DNA from: Pythium myriotylum
Lineage: Eukaryota > Oomycota > Peronosporomycetes > Pythiales > Pythiaceae
Length of the DNA stretch: 64,000 bases
Direction of reading: 5' to 3'
Assembly (NCBI GenBank): GCA_023091665.1
Contig: JALJCQ010000017.1
Span: forward strand, 1,798,001 to 1,862,000
Shown here: positions 22,971 through 33,033 of the stretch, piece by piece
Layout of the letters: each line of letters opens with the position of its first letter
Position numbering within the stretch: the first letter of the stretch is position 1
Notes under the pieces: model-generated
What the model was told of the DNA's origin: nothing
Databases searched by the model: none
The model's input: the letters and a program-made list of their open reading frames with translations, nothing else
Position numbers and translations under genes: made by a program

Positions 22971-23311
22971 CGAAGCCAAGCGTCGCAGTCCACGGGTAGC
23001 CAACAGCCTGCCCATCGCTCGCTCTCTCGCGGAGGTTCGAGAGCTTCTGTTCGCGTGCCTTGCAGTTGGATCGGTGAGACTGCGCTCGACTGCGCTCCAG
23101 GCCGCTCTCACGCTTGGGCAACCGCCGTGGCATCGAACAAGTACCGGAACCGAGTTGGCTCTGCACTCGTTCAATTGCCGCTGATAAAATTTTGGAACAA
23201 GATGACCAGAATGGAGATGGGGGAGTCGTGATTGAACCCACTGTGGGTTCAGTACCGTAGTGTCTTGTCGGGTGCACATACACTGGTTCCACCCAGAACA
23301 GTCGACGGTTC
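22971..23311 (+). other. Spacer before receptor kinase 2
   Basis: About 340 bp between the last recognisable relic sequence and the start codon of kinase 2; presumably promoter, nothing specific seen. Confidence 0.5.
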
Positions 23312-26300
23312 ATGGCTATGCGCCTGGTTTCCACGACGGCGACGCTGCTCGCGCTCTCCGCGCCGAGCGCCGCCGCGTCCTCCGACGTCTGCGACGGCTC
23401 GCTCGCCACGCTCTCTACCGACTGCCGCGGCGTCCTCGACGGTCGCGCCGCCTTCTGCGTCGTCTTCGAACGCGCCCCGACCGCCCAGTCCCTCTGCGAC
23501 CGCCACACTTCGTCTCGGAGGATCTGTTGCTCCGCTCAGGCAACGTGCGACGTCGTGGGATACGCCGGTCGAGTTGGCTCGTCGGACATGGAGCTTGTTC
23601 TGGACTTGGAGGAACCAATCAATCCGCCACGTAATGCCACAAATCTTGAGAAGAGATTGGAAGAGCATTCGGGGACTCATCACCAAAACGGGATCAAGAA
23701 GATCGGACTCTTGCAACCGAACAAGGATTACACGGCAGTGTACGTCGATGTTGGGATGAAGAGAGAATCCAAGTCATGCTAACCCCCGTCGCTGTTGCTG
23801 AGATCAGAACCATCGCAGCGAGGAACGAAGGCACACGAGTGGCCATGGCGCCGCCGCTTCTCTCGACTTGGCGTGACCTGGCGTCCGTGTCGCTCGTCAA
23901 CCTAAGCGTTGATGCGGATGCGGGGCTCGCACCAGTGCTACCGCCCAATCTTACTGCCCTTCGACTGAGTGGAGCGAAGCTAACTACCGTCCCGAAAGAT
24001 ATATTCGCGTTGACCGGCCTTCGTCGACTGTTCGTCGCATGCTGTTCCGTGGCGACTACTCTTCTGCTAACATTGGTTGTCTCTTGCAAAAAGAACTCTC
24101 GACCACAACTCCTTAGTGTCCGTGACAGGGTTGTCTTCTCTACATATAGTTGAACTGTACGCAAATGACTGAAGGCGCAAGTTGAACGGATACTGACTTC
24201 ATCGGTGATCCATAATCGATCAGTAATCTGTCCGCCAACGCGATTGAGCTCTTCGACGTCAATCTCCCAAACCTCGAAATTCTGTGAGTGTGACATCGGC
24301 CCTTCGCTATCTAAAAAACGGTCTAACGCTCTATCTCTGTCTTCACCAGTGATCTCAGCTCGAACTCGCTATCCTCAATTCCCGACGTCGTCTTCACAAT
24401 GACGAAACTCCGCGAGTTGTATGTCGAGTCGCGTGTTGCCCATCACAACTATCACGATTGATCTATTGCTTTCTGTGGCAGACATATCGGTGATAACGGC
24501 ATTCATTACCTCGATGGTTTGGCGTCGACAAAGCGAAGATTCTTATCGCGTCGAAAGCTGCTCACGGAGTTTCGGTCAGCTGTAACTTCACCCCCGCCAC
24601 CTGTAGCATCAGCCACGGCTCAACCAACGACCACGCCTCCACGCACACCTAGTCCAACTTTAGTGGGTCCACCAACGACTCCACCATCGACTACGCCTGC
24701 AGTGACAGCTCCTCTGCTGGTCAATTACACGACACCAGCCCCAACCACAGCAACTCCGATGCCACCAATGTCAACCACTGTCGGCGTCCCCAAAACAACC
24801 CAGCCACCGACAAACACGCCACCACCTCACAGTGATGCCAACTCGGCTCCGATACCACCACCAACAACAACACCCCCACCAAACATCGAACCTCCTCTCA
24901 CGGCCCCTCCAACTCCAAGCCCCGAACCAGGAACCAGCGCTTCGCCCACCACTCAGCCATCCATGAGTAGCTCTGACAGAGGCTCTTCATCGTCATCACT
25001 CGGAAACGAGAGCCAAGGATCCAGCGCTAGCTCCCCTACAAGTGCAAGCACGCAAACGCCTCAACCAGGAGCAGTCGCAACCAACGAGTCTACCTCGGAT
25101 ACAAACCACACGACGCTCCTCGTGACGTTGGTTGTTATCTCCGTCGCCGTCGTGGTCATCGCTGCCATTGGAATCCTCTATGCTCGCAGAAGACGCCGCG
25201 GCAACAACGACCAGCACCAGCACCAACCGCCGACGCAGTCGCAGTCGCAGTCGCCAATGCAATCGCCAGCGTGGGGTCTCCAAAAGGCCACACCTGTCAC
25301 CGCATTCGCCGCACTCACCACTGCAACCACCGGCAGCAGCAAGACGACCGACGGCCACAGTATGGGCACGATCTCGGAAGACGGAGACGAACTGCGACAA
25401 CGCAACACCGAGGCCCGCAACTTGCTCCTCTCCAAGCGTGTCCGAGTAGGCGACGTGGACGATGTGTGCGTGGTCGGAGCCAGCTCCAGTGCCGTTGTGT
25501 GGCTCGTCCGCTACCGAGGCTCGCGGTCGCTGGCGTCGAAGCGTCTGATCCAGGAGCGAGCGACGCCACAGCGACTGGCCGAGTTTGTGAGCGAGACCGT
25601 GATCGCAGCCGGACTGGATCACCCGAACATCGTGTTGCTGGCAGGTGTGGCGTGGACGAACCAGGAGTCGGATCTACAGGCGCTTTACGAGTACATGCCG
25701 AATGGCGACCTGCAGACACTGCTGGCTCGCACGCCGGTGAGCCACATGCCGTGGCTGCCGGACAAACTGCACGTGGCCATTCGTATCGCCGAGGCGCTCG
25801 TATACACGCACTCGTTCGATCCTCCGCTCGTGCATCGCGACGTGCGTGCCCGCAACGTTCTGCTGGGCGAGGAATGGGAGGCCAAGCTGTCCAACTTCGG
25901 GTCGGCTCGTCCTGTATCGGAGGAGAACACAATGACGACGACGGGGGTCGGGTCAGCACGCTGGTTGGCGCCTGAGATTTTGTCTGGTAGTACGAGCTAC
26001 GGCGTGGCGAGCGACGTGTTCGCCTTCGGGGTGCTACTGTCCGAGTTGGACACGCACGCGGAGCCGTATTCGGATTTGGATGTGGTGGATGTCGTGGGTT
26101 CGGTGGCTGGCGGTGGTGTTGGCGTTGGCGAGTCGGCTTTGCTGGCGAAGGTCGTGAGTGGAGAGCTACGGCCGACGGTGTTGTCGTCTTGTCCTCGCGA
26201 GGTTCGATCTGTGATCACGGAGTGTGTCGAGTCGGATGCATCACGACGGCCGGCTATGGTGCAGGTGGTGTACTCCCTGCGTCTGGCACTTCGACGATTC

Positions 26301-26366
26301 GAGAGGCAAGACTCAGAGCACTCACAGTGGCCAGCGAGTAGGATTCATGGAGACATTACGCTGTGA
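23312..26366 (+). CDS. LRR receptor-like TKL kinase 2, probable pseudokinase
   Basis: Exons 23312..23739, 23808..24029, 24094..24156, 24224..24283, 24350..24418, 24482..26366; all introns are phase 2, giving 908 residues. Signal peptide (LVSTTATLLALSAPSAAA), cysteine cap with TLSTDCRG, one LRR per short exon (60-69 nt), then a long Pro/Thr-rich mucin-like stalk and a membrane helix near 492 (LLVTLVVISVAVVVIAAIGI) followed by RRRRRG. The kinase begins near 611. Lys in LASKRL, Glu in VSETVI and HRDVRARN are kept, but the DFG Asp is Asn (KLSNFGSAR, codon 25893-25895) and the Gly loop reads GASSSA. Mg binding is therefore doubtful. From the stalk to nearly the stop it is identical to kinase 3. 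Confidence 0.92.
24827..26275 (+). repeat. Copy 1 of a near-perfect 1,449-bp direct repeat
   Basis: Same sequence as 28042..29490, offset 3,215 bp, covering the stalk, membrane helix and almost all of the kinase of genes 2 and 3. Translations are identical in every frame on both strands, and the segments I compared base by base agree. First mismatch upstream is at 24826/28041 (C/A) and downstream at 26276/29491 (C/G). Confidence 0.93.
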
Positions 26367-26542
26367 GTCGTCTCGGACGTGAAGGAAGCGAGGGACTGCA
26401 AGAGGAATCAGCATGGGCTAGCTCGGGTCGTGATGGGCCGTGATGACCAACACCCAATTGAACCCACGCGTGGAGATGAGCGTCACGAAGACCCCGTTCC
26501 GACTGCGCGAAGGTCCGTCTCGCACTCGCGGTCTTCACGCCC

Positions 26543-29527
26543 ATGGAGCAGACGACGGTCGCGCCCTCGAGAGCCGTCTGCGAAGAGCCCTTCGAGACGC
26601 TCTCGACCGACTGCCGCGGCGTCTTCGGCGGCCCCGACGCCTTCTGCGTCGTCCATCAGCGCAACGCGGACGCGCGCTCGCTCTGCCAGTCGACTCGGCC
26701 CGCGTGCTCGGCGCAGGCGACGTGCGATGTCGTGAGAGTCACGGGCAAGGCCAACGCGCCAGAACTGGAGCTTCGGCTCTCGTCCGTCACGACCCGCAGC
26801 GATGAAATGGCCTCGGTCAAGCGCCTCGGACCACTGCAAATCAACCAAGCCTTCACGAGCATGTACGAGTACTGCAGGTGGCACCACGCCGATATGTGAA
26901 GACTGACTGGACATATTGCTGACAGAACTTTCCTAGGAGACAGTGCCATCCCGACCGTGGCACTGGATAGCCAACTACTCGTGGAATCGACCCACTTGAT
27001 GGCTGTGGCTTTCATCAACCTGACATTCGTCACAGAAAGAGGTCTCGCATCATCGCTTCCGAGCGGTGTCACGTCATTGCGCATGAGCAACACGGGGCTT
27101 ACGGAAGTACCAATAGATTTGGCGTCACTTTCGAACCTCAGAACGTTGTAAGAGGAGATCATCGTCGTTGCACGTCACAGTAGGAAGAACTCATTAGAGA
27201 AGCATGCTGCAGATCCCTCGACAGCAATGCACTTACGGCAGTGACTGACCAGCTCTACCTTCCGAACCTCGTGTCGTTGTAGGCTGAATCAGTCAATTAT
27301 ATCAGCCAAGGAATCTGTTGTTAACTCCACGACTGCTTCGTTACAGGAACCTATCGGCCAATTCGATCCAGCACTTTGCACCACGACTGCCTAACATCCA
27401 AGTTCTGTACGTCCAGCATTACTTCGGGTAACTCGTTGTGATCTCAATCAAGTTTGCATCCAGGGATCTCAGTCGAAACGCCTTGACATCGCTCCCAGAT
27501 ACCGTGTTTACCCTGACCGCACTACTCGAAGTGTAAGTTGATAAAAAGGACTCAGACCTTGGACGATTCTCAAGGTTGTCTGGTGTAGGATATTGCATGA
27601 CAACCCCAATCTCTCGCTCGCATCGCTGACATCAGAGCAGCGCCAATTCCTTTCGAAGCGAGTGGTTAGGTGGAATGGCCGAGATTTACAGGCAGTTCGG
27701 AGTGAGCCGCTTTCAGAGACGATCACACCCACTTCCTCACCAACTGAGGCGATTTCTCCAACTTCGACAGTCCCACCAATACCACTTGCCACCACCACGG
27801 TACCCTACCGAACATCAGCACCCCCGCCGATATCAACACCGTCTACACCTCCTTCAACACCTCCACCTTCCGGTGCAGTTCCGACTGCTGTCTACTTTTC
27901 GACACCGCCACCTACTAGCCCTCCACTAAACACATCCCCTCCTCCCGGTTCCAGTGGTGCCGAGTCCCCTGACGACGTGCCGACGTCGGCACCAACAGCA
28001 CCGGGCAACATAACGCCAAACCCAACAAACGTACCACCACATCACAGTGATGCCAACTCGGCTCCGATACCACCACCAACAACAACACCCCCACCAAACA
28101 TCGAACCTCCTCTCACGGCCCCTCCAACTCCAAGCCCCGAACCAGGAACCAGCGCTTCGCCCACCACTCAGCCATCCATGAGTAGCTCTGACAGAGGCTC
28201 TTCATCGTCATCACTCGGAAACGAGAGCCAAGGATCCAGCGCTAGCTCCCCTACAAGTGCAAGCACGCAAACGCCTCAACCAGGAGCAGTCGCAACCAAC
28301 GAGTCTACCTCGGATACAAACCACACGACGCTCCTCGTGACGTTGGTTGTTATCTCCGTCGCCGTCGTGGTCATCGCTGCCATTGGAATCCTCTATGCTC
28401 GCAGAAGACGCCGCGGCAACAACGACCAGCACCAGCACCAACCGCCGACGCAGTCGCAGTCGCAGTCGCCAATGCAATCGCCAGCGTGGGGTCTCCAAAA
28501 GGCCACACCTGTCACCGCATTCGCCGCACTCACCACTGCAACCACCGGCAGCAGCAAGACGACCGACGGCCACAGTATGGGCACGATCTCGGAAGACGGA
28601 GACGAACTGCGACAACGCAACACCGAGGCCCGCAACTTGCTCCTCTCCAAGCGTGTCCGAGTAGGCGACGTGGACGATGTGTGCGTGGTCGGAGCCAGCT
28701 CCAGTGCCGTTGTGTGGCTCGTCCGCTACCGAGGCTCGCGGTCGCTGGCGTCGAAGCGTCTGATCCAGGAGCGAGCGACGCCACAGCGACTGGCCGAGTT
28801 TGTGAGCGAGACCGTGATCGCAGCCGGACTGGATCACCCGAACATCGTGTTGCTGGCAGGTGTGGCGTGGACGAACCAGGAGTCGGATCTACAGGCGCTT
28901 TACGAGTACATGCCGAATGGCGACCTGCAGACACTGCTGGCTCGCACGCCGGTGAGCCACATGCCGTGGCTGCCGGACAAACTGCACGTGGCCATTCGTA
29001 TCGCCGAGGCGCTCGTATACACGCACTCGTTCGATCCTCCGCTCGTGCATCGCGACGTGCGTGCCCGCAACGTTCTGCTGGGCGAGGAATGGGAGGCCAA
29101 GCTGTCCAACTTCGGGTCGGCTCGTCCTGTATCGGAGGAGAACACAATGACGACGACGGGGGTCGGGTCAGCACGCTGGTTGGCGCCTGAGATTTTGTCT
29201 GGTAGTACGAGCTACGGCGTGGCGAGCGACGTGTTCGCCTTCGGGGTGCTACTGTCCGAGTTGGACACGCACGCGGAGCCGTATTCGGATTTGGATGTGG
29301 TGGATGTCGTGGGTTCGGTGGCTGGCGGTGGTGTTGGCGTTGGCGAGTCGGCTTTGCTGGCGAAGGTCGTGAGTGGAGAGCTACGGCCGACGGTGTTGTC
29401 GTCTTGTCCTCGCGAGGTTCGATCTGTGATCACGGAGTGTGTCGAGTCGGATGCATCACGACGGCCGGCTATGGTGCAGGTGGTGTACTCGCTGAGGCTG
29501 CTTTTGAAGTATAGCGAAAGAGGTTGA
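26543..29527 (+). CDS. LRR receptor-like TKL kinase 3, probable pseudokinase, signal peptide in doubt
   Basis: Exons 26543..26862, 26944..27147, 27213..27278, 27347..27406, 27464..27532, 27589..29527; all introns are phase 2, giving 885 residues from the first ATG. The cap (ETLSTDCRGVFGGPDAFC) aligns with kinase 2. LRR exons follow one repeat each, then a Pro/Thr-rich stalk, a helix near 487 and the kinase near 606. The kinase is identical to that of gene 2, including NFG (codon 29108-29110). The ATG at 26543 leaves no signal peptide; a hydrophobic in-frame run (VRLALAVF) lies just upstream but follows a TGA at 26477 without an ATG. The first exon may thus be incomplete or damaged. It starts only 176 bp after the stop of gene 2. 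Confidence 0.87.
28042..29490 (+). repeat. Copy 2 of the 1,449-bp direct repeat
   Basis: Partner of 24827..26275; see that entry. The ectodomain exons upstream of both copies are clearly diverged, so the identity is confined to this tract. Confidence 0.93.
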
Positions 29528-30117
29528 TGGGGAGTCGTTTTGAAATCTGGCTTGGAAAGCCGAAAGGAAATCTGAATCGGACAATAGTTCTTCAGCACAG
29601 TTGGTTGGAATAATAAGGGCGCTCTCCGTCTCCTTTTTATCCTCAACTAAACGCATAGTGACGCACATTGTTGGCCTCTGCACGTCGGTGAAAGTCTACC
29701 ATCCCGTTCAGCTAACTGTCTAATGATATGAGCGGATGGCACTCCGAATTCGTTTGGTAAATCATTTCCAGGCAAGTCTCATCCGAAGATTTGACGGGTC
29801 CATTTCGTAATATCGGACCAGAGAAAAGAATGCCCCTCGATCTGATGCTTGTGAATCGGATGTTTAGTACTAGCTTGCACTGTGCAGCTGAGACTGCCAT
29901 CGCAGCCCTCTTGGTTATCCCCATGATGCCAGATTCCGATTAGGCTTCAACACGCAAGTTTGGTGAACATTTTGACGAGAAGGAAACCAGATTGATCAAC
30001 TTACAACTGGCTGGGGATAACGGAGGCCTTGCTAGTGCTTGGAGCTACCTGTACATAATACCACCGACCTAGTGATCAGAAAGACTCGTGTGTGTAAAAT
30101 TGCTCGAGATCATCTTA
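29528..30117 (+). other. Intergenic, nothing recognised
   Basis: About 590 bp between the convergent kinases 3 and 4. AT-richer with short frames only. Confidence 0.6.
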
Positions 30118-32591
30118 TCAGTTCCCGATGGTCTTGGCAAGTGTTCGGAGTGCAAATGCAACTTCCATGGCATTCGGTCTGTCCTTCGGGTCAAAAGCTA
30201 GGCACTTGTCGGCGAGTGCTCGGATCTCCGTTGGACACTGGCTACTGAGGCGCGGTCGGATCTTTCCACCCAGAACCAACTGAAGTGTAGCCACGTCCGC
30301 TTGCTCCAATTCTTCATATGGCATTGCGTGCGTATCCATCTCCGATAACACGACCCCAAACGAATATATGTCACACATATGATCATAGTCGTTCCCTCCC
30401 GCGAGAACCTCTGGTGCGAGCCACTTGCCTGTCCCGATTCCAGGGGTCATAGTTCCGTTTTCTGACTGATATCGAGAGACTCCAAAGTCGCTCAACTTAG
30501 CCTTCATCATATCGCCGAGGAGCACATTCTTGGACTTGATGTCCCGGTGCACCAATGGCGGTATAAATGAGTGTAAGTACACGAGAGCCTCCGCCATGTC
30601 GATAGCCATTTGGACCTTCGTCCTGTCCCATCTTTTGTACTCCACGCCAGACTTGGTGGCGTCAAGGTATGATCGCAGATCACCGTTTACCATGTACTCA
30701 AAGAGTGCCTGGAGATCGGATTCAACCGTCCAAGCGACGCCCACGAACTGTACGATGCTTGGATGCTCGAGCTGAGCGACCAACTTGATCTCGGCAACAA
30801 ATGCCTGGGTCTTTTGACGAGTGAGGTGGTCTTTTAGCAGCCGTTTCGATGCGAGTAGGCGAGAGTGACGATAGCTAACAAGCCACACTACGCCAAACGC
30901 GCCAACACCAATTTGGCGAACGTCTTCGATGTCTTCGTACCTTACTTGCCATGCAACGAGAACCTCATCAGCCCAAAGTGAAGAACTTGACACAGTCACT
31001 GAGTTTCTCGGCGGTTTACTATCGCTGTCTGTGCCCACTTCCACAAAATGAGCTTCCTCATAATCAAGTGTTGTTGTCTTTGGCGTCGAGTGAGGGAGCG
31101 TTGACAATTTCGCGTTTCTCCTCTTGCGACGAGAGTACCACAGCGTGAAGAGGCCTAATGCGATGACTGCGGTGGCGACCGTCGGGATAACGATGTACCA
31201 CGTCAGAGACGATTTCCGGATTACTAGCAATTCCTTCGAATCCATCACGCACACAACAGAAGCTTTGAGGATTCGCTTATTGGATTCTTGGCAGTCAACA
31301 TCCCTGTTGAATGAACCAATTGAGAGCGAGGGGAGACTGCTTAAAAACTCATATTGCGACGGCTCGAGTAGCGCCTGATCAAGCGGATTCCTCGTGATAT
31401 CACTAGATACAGCATAATGCGTTCAGTTCGTGAATAAAAAGTTGGTCGCACGCTCTCAACGTACAGCGACTTGAGGTTGTGAAACAGGAAAACTCTCGAT
31501 GGGATGGCATCCAACTGATTACCACTCAAATCGCTGGCTCAAAACGCCTGTGAGAAAATTAATTGCCAGCAGCAGCGATGTGCACAATGGCATGCATACA
31601 GAGACTCCAACGCAGGGTACGTGGCTTCAAAGGTTGTGAGGTTGTTGTCACGCAGGCTCCTACAAAATAACAATTCGTTAATGAGGAGCAAGGCAGGGGG
31701 GAAAACAATGCGTACAAATGACGGAGCTTCTCCATACTGTGGTCTCTCGAGAAACCCACGAAGAAATTTCGGGATAGATCGCTTTACATGTTGCCATCAC
31801 AGGAAACATTAACGAAGGGGGTTAAAACATTAAGAACTGGGAGAGCCTCCTTACAGGGATGTAAGCGCGCCCAATGTACTAAGATCCACCGGCAATCTCG
31901 ATAACTGTGTGTTGACAAGGCTGAGCGATTGGAGGGTGGGTGGTGACTGGGTGATGCGGATAGAGGGAGTCGATATTGGGAGAGTTGCCATGTTGATGTT
32001 TGCGAGAGTAAGATTCGTGACGTTGGGCCCTGTGAGAGCAAGGTCAACGCGGATGTCGAGACCCGATCCCTTTGCGAATGCGTTCTCGGACGAGCCAGCA
32101 ACAATTGACCTATACAGGTAGAGCAAACATGTGAGCTTGTGAACGCCCGCCGAGGAAAAGGCGGCCAAGATTTCGACTGACACATGTTTGATTCTCGCAG
32201 GCATGTCCATGGCACCGATGGATCCCACAAATTCCTGGCTCTGCCATAGTGTATCAGCCGTGCTTGAGGCAGACGTCACGTAAAACGCGAACGTATCTTC
32301 CGGGGCCCCTTGGCTCCAGGGAAGACACTGGTAAAAGCATCCGCCCGACTCTGCCAGAGGACATCCCGTCGCGACTACTGACGAATTCTGGGCTGCGCAT
32401 GCATCCGCACTGTTCTCGTAGACTAGGCAGGCGGCCGTCGCCTCGCTGGTGCAGGCTGGTGAGCAGCCCGCCGACCCAGCCCGCAGCTGTCGATCCAGAG
32501 CGCAGGCGTCCGCCGCCGCGACGCATGCGAGCGCAGCAGCAGACGAGGCGAGCGAGACGCGCGCGCGGCGCCGTCGAGGCATCCTGCGCAT
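30118..32591 (-). CDS. LRR receptor-like TKL kinase 4
   Basis: Exons 32591..32182, 32109..31855, 31781..31716, 31659..31600, 31533..31465, 31402..30118; all introns are phase 2, giving 714 residues. Arg-rich start plus hydrophobic signal (VSLASSAAALACVAAADA), a cap with about ten cysteines (GCSPAC, GCFYQC), then LRRs one per exon (LSRNFFVGF, LRDNNLTTF, LSGNQLDAI, ITRNPLDQ). There is almost no stalk. The membrane helix is near 353 (VIPTVATAVIALGLFTLWY) and the kinase starts near 440 with GVGAFG, LASKRL, HRDIKSKN, DFGVSR and WLAPEV, all intact. Shortest member of the cluster. The start is head-to-head with kinase 5. Confidence 0.91.
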
Positions 32592-33033
32592 GGAGCTGGA
32601 AGGCGTGTCGGCGATTGCGGCGTCCTGAGCTCGCGAGGTTTACGTGCAGGCTCGTCTATGCACACGGAGCCACCCAAAACCGCGTTTTTGTGACTAGCGT
32701 GTAGTCACCAGCTAGTGACATTTCATGGGTACACGGCCTCGAGGTCTCACTTCCGGCGTGGCTAGTGGGCGCCGTCGTGAGCTTTCGAGACGCGAGCGCT
32801 CTCGACGCATCGCGCGTGGCACATGGGAGCGTGTCTAGTGAAGACGGACCCTGAGAGCCAAGGTTAGGCGTCAGCCCTTGCAGTCACCGACCGACCTGAT
32901 CGAATCTCACAGGGTGTTACTCAGACTCGAATCGATTGAAAACCGGATGTATCAAGTCCCGCAGGCCAGTCGAAGAGCTCATCACGGGAATGGCCCGACG
33001 AATGTCGACCCAGCTTCTCCATCCCCTGCGCGC
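32592..33033. other. Head-to-head spacer between receptor kinases 4 and 5
   Basis: 442 bp that must hold both promoters. No element recognised. Confidence 0.55.

Noticed and set aside
24996..29174. Long antisense and off-frame open frames over the kinase 2 and 3 repeats
   Set aside because: They occur identically in both repeat copies, and their Arg/Ser/Cys-rich translations are typical of the wrong frame of GC-rich coding DNA.
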